Positions 34,625 through 46,093 of a stretch of DNA of 64,000 nt are shown piece by piece. The stretch is taken from contig NC_133665.1 of the NCBI RefSeq assembly GCF_037893015.1, positions 103,135,937-103,199,936 of the forward strand, read 5' to 3'. The position numbers and the translations under genes were made by a program. The notes under the pieces are model-generated. The model worked only from the letters and a program-made list of their open reading frames with translations, made no database searches and was not told the DNA's origin. The DNA is from Macrotis lagotis. Its lineage: Eukaryota; Chordata; Mammalia; Peramelemorphia; Peramelidae. Each line of letters begins with the position of its first letter. Position 1 is the first letter of the stretch.

Positions 34625-35539
34625 CTTTAAAACAAAGCAAAAACTTTTCTTTCTGATTGAGGAACAATATTAGAATAAGATTTTTCAGCTTCCATTCTTT
34701 ATTCTGAAATCAACACTTAATTATTTTATGAGAACTCACCAAACCAACCCTGTTTAAAGATCAAAGATTGTGCACTGGCATCCTGTGTTATAAGATTTTA
34801 GAGGCTCTGGCCTAGCCCTCCCAAATCCCCAAAAAGGGTCCTATGACCTCTTCTTAGATCTCCAGGCCAGAGGAGACTAAAGAAGAGCTGCAGGGGGAGA
34901 AACACACAGAGAGACTTTTAATCTAAATTATTAGTTTTTTTCTTTTAACATACTAATTAAGAACAGTCAAAAAAATAATTTTAGGGACAATTTCTATTTC
35001 TTTTAGGTCCTCCACAGGAATAATTTGCCAAATCAGTAAATAAAAACCCTGCTAAGTCAATCACATCAGGAAAGAAACAATAGAAAATAAGAGAAAATAA
35101 TAGAAACCCCTTCTTCCCCCACCCCAAACAACATGATTTTCAGGAAAATCTGTCCTTTTGGTGCCAAATTATGAGTTTTTGTAAAAGAAGAAGATCCAAT
35201 TTTGAAAAGGGAGAATGGAAAGAAGATTGGCCAATCAGAACAGTGACATATGACAGCAAGCTTGACTATGCAGAGACAGGTAAGACTTCCCTGTGCCCAT
35301 AATTTAACACAAACACACAAACACAGTAAAAACCAAATCTATCCACACAGATTGCTCACCTTCCCATTTGAAAGCAGAAATATTGGAATGCTGGAAGAAA
35401 CAGGTATGGAAATATAGCCACTGCATTGTTCAGCCGCAGTAAATACTGCAGCAGAGGGAGGATTGGACACCACAGGAGAGAGAGGCAGGACAGTAGCTGA
35501 CACTGATTCTGTTCAAGAGGAGCAGAAAGAGGAGTTTTA
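34181..35539. other. No gene recognised
   Basis: 1.36 kb without L1, SINE or a coding frame I can support; contains a (TTA)n tract. Could be unique DNA or an old unclassified repeat. Confidence 0.5.
34590..34625. repeat. (TTA)n microsatellite
   Basis: About eleven uninterrupted TTA/ATT units. Confidence 0.95.
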
Positions 35540-35550
35540 AAAACTAGGAA

Positions 35551-35708
35551 TGGGCGGCTAGGTGGTGCAGTGGATAAAGCACTGGCCCTGGAGTCAGGAG
35601 TACCTGGGTTCAAATCTAGTCTCAGACACTTAATAATTACCTAGCTGTGAGGCATTGGGCAAGCCACTTAACCCCATTTGCCTTGCAAACCCCCCCCCCA
35701 AAAAAGAA
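35551..35708 (+). repeat. Marsupial tRNA/CORE-type SINE with target-site duplication
   Basis: Head gggcggctaggtggtgcagt, tail with a C run then A; AAAACTAGGAA (35540-35550) and AAAACTTGGAA (35709-35719) flank it. Confidence 0.9.
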
Positions 35709-35932
35709 AAAACTTGGAAGGACTGCAGGGAAGGACTCCTTAAATTCTGATTTTTAGTATTTTCCAGAAGGGCCAGAGCTCCTTCCTGAGTTCAGAGCAT
35801 TCTGGTATGGACATTCCTGTTGTCCCCGGTCTCAATGACTCTCAGGATGAACTCCTCATGGCCGCATACTCTGTCTATTAACCCCTTACACCTCCTCACC
35901 AAAATTTTACTACTTTTCCCCTTTGACTTTTT

Positions 35933-36388
35933 TTTTAAATTTATTTTTATTAAAGATATTATTTGAGTTTTACAATTTCCCCCCAATCTTGCTTCCCCCC
36001 CCCCCACGGAAAGCACTCTGTCAGTCTTTACTTTGTTTCCATGTTGTACCTTGATGCAAACTGGTTGTGATGAGAGAGAAATCATATCCTTAAAGAAGAG
36101 AAGAGAAGTCTAAGAGGTAACAAGATCAGACAATAAGATATCTGTTTTTTTCTAAATTAAAGGGAATAGTCCTTGCACTTTGTTCAAACTCCACAGCTCC
36201 TTATCTGGATACAGATGGCACTCTCCTTTGCAGACAGCCCAAAATTGCTCCTGATTGTTGCACTGATAGAATGAGCAAGTCCTTCAGGGTTGAACATCAC
36301 TCCCATGTTGCTGTTAGGATGTACAGTGTTTTTCTGGTTCTGCTCATCTCGCTCAGCATCAGTTCATGCAAATCCCTCCAGGCTTCCC
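35933..36388 (-). mobile_element. L1 3' end (antisense), short
   Basis: attatttgagttttacaatt 3' terminus to tgcaaatccctccaggcttc. Bounded by cctttgactttt and ccttttgactttt, a near-perfect target duplication. Confidence 0.88.
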
Positions 36389-36779
36389 CCTTTTGACTTT
36401 TCTTTTAGGAATTTAACTTTCAGTTGATTTTCACTTATACCTTCCCTTCCCTTCTTCCCTTGTCTTCCCTATTCCCTGTCCTCCCCTTCCCTGTAGATTT
36501 AGATTTTTAAACCCAGTGGGAACGTATCTTATTCTCTCACTAGGCTAAATTTATTGAATAGAATTTACTCAGCATTCACATTCTCCCTTCTTTCCCTTTA
36601 AGATTATAAATCTTTGTGCCTCTTCCATTGGTGTTCTAATATTATTAATCAGGTATCATCAAATACAGTTCGATTATTTGATTGCTTGATAAGCTCCTAT
36701 TGTTATCCAAATATCATCCAGATCATTTACCTGCTTGCTTGATAAGCAGCATTGATTCAAATTGCATCAAATTGTAATT
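36389..36779. other. No gene recognised
   Basis: Pyrimidine-rich then AT-rich sequence with no supported feature. Confidence 0.45.
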
Positions 36780-37745
36780 ATAATCTTTTTTACCTTACCC
36801 CCTTTTCAAGTATCTTTCAAGAACACACAATCCTCTTCATGAACCAAAGTATCATCCAAAGCTATATCTTTTCTTTAACTATTTGTGCCCCCCACCCCGG
36901 CAAATTATCTTCTGAATTCCTTTTCCAGTTGGTTATTTTTACTTTTAATGAAGTTCATTTCTTTGGTCAATTTATCACAATTTTCCTGCATGACTTTCAT
37001 TTCTTTTTTTAAGCTCTTTGATGAGCTTTTGTATTTGAGTCCAATTTATAGATGGTTTTGATACTTCTCCTGTGAGTAATTTTTGACTGCTTTCTTCTTC
37101 AGACATAGCATTACTATCATTTTTATCTGTGAAGTGTTTTTCTATAGTGAATGCTCTTTTAGTTTTTTTTGCTCATCTTTATTGTTGTAATTCTGCTCCT
37201 AGGGTATATAGAGTATAGATCCAATCTTTTATTTTGCTGGGACTGAGGTCTGATCCGTGACTTGTTGGCCAAGATGTTGCCTATGAAGTCCAGGCTTTGC
37301 CTTTGCAGAGGTTTGTTTCCTCCTTTATGTCCAGCTTCTGACTCCACAGAGGATTGTTCCCAACCCAGTCCTGTTCTTTTACCCTGGTGCTCTCATGGTT
37401 CAGACTTGGTTTGGATTGGAATCCTCCCAGCTGACTTGCTATCTAGCTGCCAGGATCTCTTATTATTAAGTTGTCAGGACCTGGATTGCACAGTAGCTAA
37501 AAGCCTCCTGCTGGGTTTTCCTGCTCTCCCGCCTCCTGAACTTTACTTCCCCTTTTCCCCCAAAGAGAAAGACCTTCAGAGAAGATCCTCCAAAATGTCT
37601 ACAGTTGAAAACTTCTTTGAATCTTCTCTTTTTCTTGGTGGAATCTGTAGCATGAATGTCAGAGTAGAGGCTTCATTTATCTTTGGTAGAGAAAGGTTCT
37701 GGGAGCAGGTTAGCTTTGCACCAATATCTTGGTTCTGCCCTGGAA
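36780..37745 (-). mobile_element. Old L1/HAL1 5' end with ORF1 N-terminus (antisense)
   Basis: On the minus strand it begins near 37745 (gggcagaaccaagat), runs through a 5' UTR and enters a Lys/Glu-rich coiled-coil ORF1 segment (about 37200-36900). It stops in the pyrimidine-rich plus-strand stretch around 36780. No ORF2 attached. Confidence 0.6.
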
Positions 37746-37751
37746 GTCCGT

Positions 37752-38232
37752 TGATTACTTTATGATCCTCTAACCCTTCCTTGAAGTCTGTCCCATGTCA
37801 GAATGACAAAGATCCAATTAACCTAGGACTACCATCTCCTCTTCTGACACTATGTTTTACATGTTATTAGATATGATATAGACATATAAAACATTGGAGT
37901 TTTTTCCTTTCCAAAATGTCATAAGTACAAGAATTTATTCAGGCTCTCATTTAGATAACCAGAGCAGATTCCTGCCTTCTCAGGATTGTCTTTAACTGCT
38001 GGTTTACACAGCTTCTGCAGTAAAACTTGCAGGTGCAATTAGAGGGGCATTAGGCTATTTCACACAGAAAGCACCTCCCTTCAAATTTATATCTAGAGAC
38101 AGAGACCTTGAAAGGGGCAGAAGGTGATCATTCCAAACTTACAGACCTCAATTAGAGGCTGATAGAACAAGTTTTGATTAGAAATATAGATCAGAAATAT
38201 TGTAATTCTAATTTAAATAATATCAGATTTGA
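37752..38232 (+). repeat. Unclassified 0.48 kb interspersed repeat, copy 2
   Basis: Partner of 22081-22556, placed immediately next to the 5' end of an antisense L1/HAL1 fragment. Confidence 0.75.
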
Positions 38233-38347
38233 CAAAAGATGTGACATACTTATATTTTTAACAAATGGATCCACAATCTGTTGAAACTTTATACTTGGTC
38301 AATTTGAAAACAGATTAGAAAATTTTGTTCCCAAGGTTGGGTTGCAC

Positions 38348-38371
38348 ATACACACACACACACACACACAA
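38348..38371. repeat. (CA)n microsatellite
   Basis: About eleven CA units. Confidence 0.9.
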
Positions 38372-38399
38372 ACACATAAAGACACACTTTAGGCCATGG

Positions 38400-38545
38400 G
38401 TCACAATTTGTTCAGTCATTTTTCGCTATACAAATCCCCACTTTGTTTCTAGAATTTTGATACCATAATAGTGCTGCTATGAATATTTTTGGAATACAAG
38501 TAATATTTCTTTCTGATCTTTGACTACTTAGTTAATAAACATAAA
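38400..38545 (-). mobile_element. Very old L1-like fragment (antisense)
   Basis: cacaatttgttcagtcattt, ctttgtttctagaatttt and gtgctgctatgaatattttt follow the order of antisense L1 ORF2 ends. A related stretch is at 63670-63755. Confidence 0.5.
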
Positions 38546-38579
38546 CAATATCTAACATTTAGATAGCATGTACAATGAG

Positions 38580-38700
38580 TTTGCTTCAGTTTCTCATCTG
38601 TCAAATGAGTTTGAGAAAGAAACAGCCAGCTTCTCTAATATCTTTGCCAAGATAATCCCAGATGGAGTCACACAGATGAAACAATTCACAACAACCAGAA
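38580..38700 (+). repeat. BovB/RTE-tailed SINE fragment
   Basis: cagtttctcatctgtcaaat followed by a diverged 'ggagaaggaaatggcaaacc' region, tatctttgccaagat and the 'ggagtcacacagatgaaaca' tail, the order seen in MAR-type marsupial SINEs. A second tail copy is at 62742-62835. Confidence 0.6.
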
Positions 38701-38785
38701 ATGCCACTACTCTACAAACTCTTTCAATTTTCCCAAACTTAGTCTCTCCCATATTCTCATCTCCAGGAAAATGAAAGGATTTTAT

Positions 38786-38945
38786 GTGGTTTTTTTTTAA
38801 GGTTTTTGCAAGGCAAATAGGGTTAAGTGGCTTGCCCAAGGCCACACAGCTAGGTAATTATTAAGTGTCTGAGACCAGATTTGAACCCAGGTACTCCTGA
38901 CTCCAAGGCTGGTGCCTTATCCACTACACCACCTAGCCACCCCAG
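38786..38945 (-). repeat. Marsupial SINE, antisense, with perfect target-site duplication
   Basis: TGAAAGGATTTTAT is duplicated at 38772-38785 and 38946-38959 around a complete antisense unit. It lies 0.9 kb upstream of the intact CYP8B. Confidence 0.93.
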
Positions 38946-38959
38946 TGAAAGGATTTTAT

Positions 38960-39738
38960 CAAAAGAGCCTCAAAGACTTTCTGACTCTGCCTTGTTTGTT
39001 CTGTGTTCTAAATTCCCTTCCAGTTCTGACATGACATAACTGATGGATGTTGGGACTCATGGTGATCAAGAATTGATTGTTGCTTGATTGCTTGAGAATC
39101 CTCTATTCTGACTACCAATTTCTAATCATCCTCTATCCCCAAGATAAACTCCTGGGGATTTGCTCTGCTTGGGACTTCCTATCTGCCCCTGTTCTGGGAC
39201 AGAGATAACTCCAAAGACACTTCTGCAACCCCGATTGGGGCGGGGGGGATGTTCAGCTATTCTGTAGATGAGACACAGTCCTAGACCTACCTCATTTGGC
39301 TAGAACTTGTCTAACCCATTCCTGTATGTGCTATCACAATGCAATAATTAACTTGTGCCCCACCTAGTATCTAGTATCTAGCCCTGCTTTCTGAGTTTAT
39401 ATAAACTCTATTTGGAACTCCCCCTCTTTGTCAATAATACAGGACATTGCTCTGGATTACTGTTCTTTGACCCTCAATAAATACTTTTTATTTCTTGATT
39501 AACTTGTTGATGTGATTTTTATATAGGATTGATGCTACTAACATAGTACTCTACCTGTCCATGCTTACTAATTTCCAAGGCCTTTTGGGGCAATTTTTGG
39601 CTTTTCCCATTAAATTTCCCCTGACATTGTCTGGCTGTTCTCCCTCTGACTGTTTTCAGATTTCTAAAAATAGTAGGCTCAGTACATTTGCTCCCTGGCC
39701 TGATGCCACATAATTAATCTCTTGTTCTCAACCAACCC
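38960..39738 (+). other. CYP8B distal 5' flank (duplicated unit)
   Basis: This non-coding sequence, from about 39090 onward, is paralogous to the region upstream of the pseudogene at 53557 (about 52760-53440). The part nearest the gene also matches 12541-13080. Shared stretches include the region ending in a long T/A-rich block at 39470-39525. The homology marks the extent of the duplicated gene unit. A TATATAAA at about 39398 has no counterpart in the pseudogene copy. Confidence 0.6.
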
Positions 39739-39853
39739 AGGACAAGGTACAGGCAGTAAAGACTTTTACTATGCTTATAAGGCTGTCATCATCAAAGAGC
39801 ACTTTCACTTTTCCCTGAGATACCTGGAAACACAGATTCCTTCTGGTGTGGTA
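39739..39853 (+). promoter_or_regulatory. CYP8B proximal promoter: DR1-like element, TATA-like box and short 5' leader
   Basis: A direct-repeat element AGGACAAGGTACA (39739-39751) resembles a DR1 nuclear-receptor site overlapping an LRH-1-like AAGG core. A TATA-like TTATAAGG lies at 39775-39782, about 75 bases before the start codon. The same two elements recur 36-37 bases apart in the CYP8B pseudogene at 53441-53484 and in the 5' stub at 13081-13126, where the box is a better TATAAAAGG. HNF4 and LRH-1 are known regulators of mammalian CYP8B1; that they bind here is inference. Confidence 0.6.
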
Positions 39854-41380
39854 ATGGCATTCTGGGTTTCTGTGCTTGCAGTCCTGGTGACCACTGTCCT
39901 GATAGTGCTGTACAGGTTGGGGGCATTACGCCAAAGAAGAGCCAGAGAGCCCCCTCTGGACAAAGGCCTCATCCCCTGGCTGGGCCATGGCAGGGACTTC
40001 TATAACAATGCCTCCAATTTCCTGAAGAGGATGCAAGAACGTCACGGGGACATCTTCACTGTTCAGATGGCTGGACGATACATCACTTTTGTCACTGACC
40101 CTTTCTCTTTTGATGCCATTCTGAAGGAGAACAGAAGCAAGTTGGACTATTCCAAGTTCACATCTGACTTGGTGTACAAAGTCTTTGAGTTTCAAGGACA
40201 AGAATGTCATGGAAATATCATGCACAATTCCACCCCAAAGTACTTGATGAGTAGTGGATTAGTTGGTTTGACCCAGTCTGTAATGGATAGCCTGAAAATC
40301 CTTTTGCTGGAAGCGGGTGCAGATATGAGACCAGAACTCCAGGAGTGGAAGCAAGAAGGGTTATTTCATTACTGCTACAGCATTGTCTTTAGAGCTGGTT
40401 ACCTAGCTTTGTTTGGGAACTTAACTACTAATGGCAAGACAGACCATGCTCAAGACCTTCTCCAATCCAAGAAAGTTTTTGAGGAATTCAGAAAACTTGA
40501 CACTCTCTTTCCTCAAGCATTTTACTCTGTGCTCCAACCCAAGGAGAAGCAAGAAATGAGGAGACTTAAAGACTTTTTTTGGGATATTCTCTCTCCGCAA
40601 CACATCATGGAAAAGGATAATGTGAGTGGATGGATCCGTACTGCTCAGGAACAGCAGGCTGAAGGGGGAGTGCCAGAGAAAAAACAAAGTCAGTTTAACC
40701 TTGTACTTCTCTGGGTGTCCCAAGGCAACATAGGTGTTGTGTCCTTCTGGGTCCTTTTCTTCCTCCTGAAGAACCCCAAGGCTCTGAAGGCTGTGAAGGA
40801 GGAGGCAGAAAGTATCCTCAAGAAAATGGGGCAGGAGAGAAGAGCAGGTGGGGTACCCATCAATGTTGAATATAGCATGCTTCAGCAGACCCCGGTGTTG
40901 GACAGTGTCATTGAGGAGACATTACGCATGGTGGTTACTCCTTTCCTGACCAGGTCCATCATAGAGGACATAATCTTGAAAATGGATGATGGCAGGGAGT
41001 ATGCTCTCCGCCAAGGAGATGAAGTGTCCATCTTCCCTTACCTTTTCCTTCATAGGGATCCAGAAATCTACCCAGACCCAACTACCTTCAAATACGACCG
41101 TTTCCTAAACCCTGATGGCAGCAGGAAGGTAGCTTTCTACAAGCAAGGGAGACGGATCAAACCACACATGCTGCAATGGGGTGCTGGTACCACCATGTGT
41201 CCTGGGAGGTTCTTTGCCCTCAATGAGATGAAAATGTTTGTGTTCTTGATGGTCACACAATATGACATAGAGTTAGTTGAGCAGGAGGTGAAGATGCCTT
41301 CAATTAATGTGAAAAGATTTGGAATTGGTGCCACACAGCCAATACATGATGTTCAATTCCGATATCGAATGTGCTTCTAG
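39854..41380 (+). CDS. CYP8B1: CYP8B family cytochrome P450 (sterol 12-alpha-hydroxylase-like), intact and intronless
   Basis: Single uninterrupted reading frame of 508 codons; human CYP8B1, from memory, is 501 residues and also intronless. Seen: a hydrophobic N-terminal anchor (residues about 3-20) followed by a basic RQRRAR stretch and a proline-containing hinge (EPPLDKG, 32-38). The I-helix region (about 285-306) has SQGNIG in place of the usual acidic/threonine pair, as in CYP8 enzymes. ExxR is E355-T-L-R358, the meander is FKYDRFLNPDGSRK, and the heme loop WGAGTTMCPGRFF has Cys449 as thiolate ligand. Known of the family: an ER-membrane monooxygenase that 12-alpha-hydroxylates 7-alpha-hydroxy-4-cholesten-3-one, setting the cholic acid share of bile acids. 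The frame is open 44 codons further upstream, but the chosen Met (Kozak G at -3, G at +4) aligns with the family start and anchor, and the extra stretch contains the TATA-like box. Function is inferred; an expressed lineage-specific paralogue rather than the orthologue is possible. Confidence 0.93.
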   Translation: MAFWVSVLAVLVTTVLIVLYRLGALRQRRAREPPLDKGLIPWLGHGRDFYNNASNFLKRMQERHGDIFTVQMAGRYITFVTDPFSFDAILKENRSKLDYSKFTSDLVYKVFEFQGQECHGNIMHNSTPKYLMSSGLVGLTQSVMDSLKILLLEAGADMRPELQEWKQEGLFHYCYSIVFRAGYLALFGNLTTNGKTDHAQDLLQSKKVFEEFRKLDTLFPQAFYSVLQPKEKQEMRRLKDFFWDILSPQHIMEKDNVSGWIRTAQEQQAEGGVPEKKQSQFNLVLLWVSQGNIGVVSFWVLFFLLKNPKALKAVKEEAESILKKMGQERRAGGVPINVEYSMLQQTPVLDSVIEETLRMVVTPFLTRSIIEDIILKMDDGREYALRQGDEVSIFPYLFLHRDPEIYPDPTTFKYDRFLNPDGSRKVAFYKQGRRIKPHMLQWGAGTTMCPGRFFALNEMKMFVFLMVTQYDIELVEQEVKMPSINVKRFGIGATQPIHDVQFRYRMCF

Positions 41381-41870
41381 ATTGATGGTGAAAACTTTGC
41401 ACAGGTTCAAGGATACAGTGAGGTACAGTTACTCTCTCCCCTTTCTAATCACCCACCCACTAATTCTCCAGAATCTTCTCTCCTATAACATGAAACTTGT
41501 CCTCATCGCTCTAGTCAACTGCTCTCCAATGCCTTTCTCCAATCAATACATCTAATTGTCTTTTCTCTTTCATTTTTCAGTAGCTTTTGATAATCTAGAT
41601 TATACCTTCCTTTTAAACTCTGTTCTCTCTGGGTTACCTCTCTTAGTCTTCCTTAATCTCTTTGACTGATTTGTAGGGCATCTTGGTTTCTGGGACCCTG
41701 CTCCCATCCTCTGACTATTCCTTCAGATTCCACTGTAGGCTCATTTTCTTTCTCCTCCCCTTGAACTCCCAGTGTTCTATCTTTGTACCTCCTCCATTCT
41801 TTCTCTTTCTCTTTACTGTTTCCTTTGGTGATCTCTTTCATGCCTAGACTATAGTTAGAACTAGATATGG
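41381..41870 (+). other. CYP8B 3' flank / probable 3' UTR
   Basis: Pyrimidine-rich sequence after the stop codon, paralogous to the 3' flanks of both larger pseudogenes (about 10410-11140 on the minus strand and 54935-56128). Relative to both it lacks about 235 bases, at a junction near 41668 where the flanking sequence in the longer copies has a short tgatt repeat on each side, as expected for a microhomology deletion. I found no AATAAA or ATTAAA between the stop codon and the L1 that begins near 41890. Confidence 0.55.
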
Positions 41871-41889
41871 TAGACTTATGGAGGAAACT

Positions 41890-44800
41890 GAATGGGGATA
41901 GAGAGGAATATACCTTTTGCTCTGCAGTACATGCAACTTATACAAAAATTGACCATGTACTAGGACATCAAAACCTAATGATCAACTGCAGAAAGGCACA
42001 TCTTTCTCAGATTACAATGCAATAAAAGTCATATGCAATATTGGGCCAAGGAGATATAGACCCAGAACAAATTGGAAACTGAATAACCTCATTTTAAAAA
42101 ATGAGTGGACCAAAAAACAAATTATAGAAAGAATTAACCATTTTATCCTAGATAATGACAATAATGAAACAACATACCAAAACCTATGGGAACCATTCAA
42201 AGCAACTCTCAGGGGATATATTATAGCTTTAAATGCTTACATGAATAAATTGGAGAAAGAGGAAATCAATGAACTAAACATGCAACTAAAAAAATTAGAG
42301 AAAGAACAAATCAAAAATCTCCAATTAAATACCAAATTAGAAATTCTAAAAATTAAAGGAGAAATTAATAAAAGCAAAAGCAAAAAAACTATTGAATTAA
42401 TAAATAAAACCAAAAGTTGGTATTATTAAAAAAAACCATAAAATTGCTAAGCCTCTGGTCAATTTGATTTTAAAAAGAAAGAAGAAAAACAAATTGCTAT
42501 TATCATAAATGAAAAAGGTGAACTCACCACCAATGAGGAGGAAATTAAAGTAATAATTTGAAATTATTTTGCCCAACTCTATGCCAATAAATTTGATAAT
42601 CTAAGTGAAATAGATGAATATTTACAAAAATATAAGTTGCCCAGGTTAAATGAAGAAGAGATTAAATACCTAAACAATCCTATCTCAGAAAAATGAATTC
42701 AACAAGCCATCATTGCACTCCCTAAGAAAAAATCTCCATGGCCTGATGAATTCACAAGCAAATTCTACCAAACATTTAAGGAACAATTGGTTCCAATTCT
42801 ATATAAACTCTTTGGAAAATTGGAAAAGATGGAACTCTGCCTAACTCTTTCTATGAAACTGATATGGTGCTGTTACCTAAACCAGGAAGAGTTAAAACAG
42901 AGAAATAAAATTATAGACCTATCTCCCTGACGAATATAGATGCAAAAATCTTAAATAAAATCTTAGCAAAATGATTACAACCAGTTATCACTAGGATAAT
43001 ACATTATGATCAAGTAGGATTTATTCCAGGAATGCAGGGTTGGTTCAATACCAGGAAAAGTGTTCTTATACTCAATTGTATCAACAACCAACCTATCAGA
43101 AATTATATGATTATATCAATAGATGCTAAAAAAGCTTTGGACAAAATACAGCATCCATTCCTACTAAAAACACTAGAGAATGTAAGGAATAAATGGACTG
43201 TTCCTTAGAATAATTAGCAGTATCTATCTGAAACCATCAACAAGCATTATATTCAATGGGGAGAGGCTAGAAGCATTCCCAATAAGATCAGGGGTGAAAC
43301 AAGGGTGCCCATTATCACCACTACTATTCAATATCATATTAGAAATGTTAGCTTCAGCAATTAGAGAAGAAAAAGAAATTGAAGGAATTAGAATTGGGAA
43401 GGAAGAGACAAAACTCTCTCTCCTTGCAGATGACATGATGGTCTACCTAGGGAATCCCAAGAAATCATCCAAAAAACTACTGGAAACAATTAGCAATTTT
43501 AGCAAAGTTGCAGGTTATAAAATAAACCCTCATAAATCCTCAACTTTTCTATATATGTCTAGCAAGATACAGTAGGAAGAGCTAGAAAGAGAAATCCCAT
43601 TCAAAGTAACCTCAGACAATATAAAATACTTGGGAGTCTATTTGCCAAGACAGACTCAGAATCTTTTTGAAAACAATTATAAAACACTTCTCACACTAAT
43701 TAAATCAGATTTAAATAACTGGGCAAATATCAACTGCTCATGGATAGGTAGAGCTAATATAATAAAAATGACAATTCTACCAAAGCTAAACTACCTGTTA
43801 AGTGCCCTACCAATCAAAATTCCAAAAAATTACTTTAATGAATTAGAAAAAATTGTAAGTAAATTCATATGGAGAAATAAAAAGTCAAGAATTTCCAGAA
43901 GCTTAATGAAAGAAAGTACAAAAGAAGGTGGCTTAGCCCTACCTGATCTAAAATTATATTATGAAGCATCAGTCATCAAAACTGTTTGGTACTGGCTAAG
44001 AAATAGAGTGGTGGAGCAGTGGAATAGACTAGGTGTAAAAGCAGGAGATGATTATAGTAATCTGCTGTTTGATAAACCCAAAGAGTCCAGCCATTGGGAG
44101 AAAAACTCCCTCTTTGATAAAAACTGCTGGGATAATTGGAAGTTAGTATGGAAGAAACTTAGATTAGACCAACACCTCACACCCTTTACCAAGATAAGAT
44201 CCAAATGGTCACAAGACTTAGACACAAAAAATAATACTATAAGAAAATTAAAAGATCAAGGATGAGTTTACCTGTCAGATCTATGGAAAGGGGAGCAGTT
44301 TATGACTAAGGAAGAGTTGGAGAACATCACCAAAAAACAATTAGATGATTTCGATTACATATAATTAAAAAGCTTTTGCACAGATAAAACCATTGTAACA
44401 AGATGAAAAGAAATGTAGTAAATTGGGAAACAATCTTTACAACTAATGATTCTGACAAAGGACTCATTTCTAAAATATACAGAGAACTGAGTCATATTTT
44501 TAAAACAAAAAGCCATTCCCCAATTGACAAATGGTCAAAGGATATGCAAAGGCAATTTACAGATCAGGAGATCAAAGCAATCCATAGCCATATGAAAAAT
44601 TGCTCTAAATCATTAATTATTAGAGAAATGCAAATTAAAGCTTCTCTGAGGTACCACCTCACACCTCTCAAATTGGCCAATATGACGAGGAAGGATAATG
44701 GGTTGTGGGAAATCTGGAATACTATTACACTGTTGGTGGAGCTGTGAACTCATCCAACCTTTCTGGAGAGAAATTTGGAACTATGCCCAAAGGGCAACAA

Positions 44801-45485
44801 AAATGTGCATATCCTTTGACCCAGCAATACCGCTACTGGGTCTGTATCCTGAAGAGATGATGAAAAAGGGTAAAAACATTACTTGTACAAAAATATTTAT
44901 AGCAATTCTGTTTGTGGTGGCAAAGAATTGGAAATCAAGTAAATGTCCTTCAATTGGGGAATGGCTTAGCAAACTGTGGTATATGTATGTCATGGAACAC
45001 TATTGTTCTATTAGAAACCAGAAAGGATGGGAATTCAGGAAAGCCTGGAGGGATTTGCATGAACTGATGCTGAATGAGATGAGCAGAACCAGAAAAACAC
45101 TGTATACCCTAACAGCAACGTGGGGGGTGATATCAACCTTGAAGGACTTGCTCATTCCATCAGTGCAACAATCAGGAGCAATTTTGGGCTGTCTGCAAAG
45201 GAGAGTGCCATCTGTATTCAGATAAGGAGCTGTGGAGTTTGAACAAAGTTCAAGGACTATTCCCTTTAATTTAGAAAAAAAACAGATATCTTAATGTCTG
45301 ATCTTGTTACCTCTTAGACTTCTTGTCTCTTCTTTAAGGATATGATTCCTCTCTCATCACACTCAATTTGGATCAAGGTACAACATGGAAACAAAGTAAA
45401 GACTGACGATTGCTTTCTGTGGGGGTAGGGAAGTAAGATGGGGAAAATTGTAAAACTCCAATAATATCTTAATAAAAATAAGTTT
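41890..45485 (+). mobile_element. L1, 5'-truncated, from late endonuclease region to 3' end
   Basis: About 3.6 kb. ORF2 is read in pieces: MNKLEKEEINELNMQLKKLEKEQ (42241), [37 protein letters not shown]...[14 protein letters not shown] (43294-43575; the reverse transcriptase A-D-D block is kept), PRQTQNLFENNYKTLLTLIKSDLNNWANINCSW (43630-44265), then the C-terminus (44698-45225). Several frameshifts and stops. 3' UTR with C/G tract and AATAAAAATAAG tail. It lies directly downstream of the CYP8B 3' flank and supplies the first AATAAA (42021-42026). Confidence 0.92.
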
Positions 45486-45496
45486 AAAAAAAAGAA

Positions 45497-45968
45497 ATGA
45501 TGAACAGAGAGATTTCAGGAAAACCTGGAAAGATTTACATGAACTGATGTTGAGTGAAATGAGCAGAATTAGGAGAACAATGTACACCTTAGCAACAACA
45601 TTGTGCAGTGATCAACCATGATAGATTTAGTTCTCTGCAATACAGAGAAATCAAAGACAATTCTAAAAGACATTGAAAATGCCATCCATATCCAGAGGGA
45701 AAACTATGGAATTTGAATGCAGATTAAAGAATACTATTTTCATCTTTTTAATTTTGTTTTTTTCTTCTTCCTTTTTGTGCATTTTCCCTTTTTCTGATTC
45801 TTCTTTCACAGCCTGATAAAAATGGAAATATGTGTAACATGATTATACATGTATAATGTATATCAAATGGATTAAGGGAAGGATTGGAGGGAAAAACTTT
45901 ACAAAATGAATGTTGAAAACTATCTGTAAATGTAGAAAAAATAAATAAAAATAAAAATTTAAATTTAC
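45497..45968 (+). mobile_element. Old L1 3' end
   Basis: gaaatgatgaacagagagat, gagtgaaatgagcagaa and the terminal aaatgaatgttgaaaactat...AATAAATAAAAA of the older L1 type. Confidence 0.8.
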
Positions 45969-46093
45969 AAAAGGGAATATCCTGCATCTTCTGTTGCCTA
46001 CAGGAAAGGGTCTAAGCTACTTAACCCAACAGTCAAGGCTCCTAACAACAGGTCCCATTTTTTTTAATCCACTTTCTTCTTTAAGAAGTCTCT

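Noticed and set aside
35155-35180. ttggtgccaaatt as a possible tRNA primer-binding site of a retrovirus-like fossil
   Set aside because: No flanking terminal repeats or coding remains were recognised around it, so a 12-base resemblance is not enough.
37262-37765. 167-codon open frame on the plus strand
   Set aside because: It is the antisense of an L1/HAL1 5' UTR running into the unclassified repeat; no domain.
39396-39408. TATATAAA motif as the CYP8B core promoter
   Set aside because: Not present in the paralogous flank of the 53.5 kb copy and about 450 bases from the start; the box at 39775 is conserved in position in three copies.
39722-39853. 44-codon in-frame N-terminal extension of the CYP8B frame
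   Set aside because: It covers the TATA-like box and leader, precedes the hydrophobic anchor and does not fit the family start; the Met at 39854 has a good start context.
39854-41380. Prostacyclin synthase (CYP8A1/PTGIS) instead of CYP8B
   Set aside because: The gene is intronless and matches CYP8B1 in the I-helix (SQGN.G..SFW), the FKYDRFLNP.GSRKV.F meander and the C-terminus; PTGIS has many introns.
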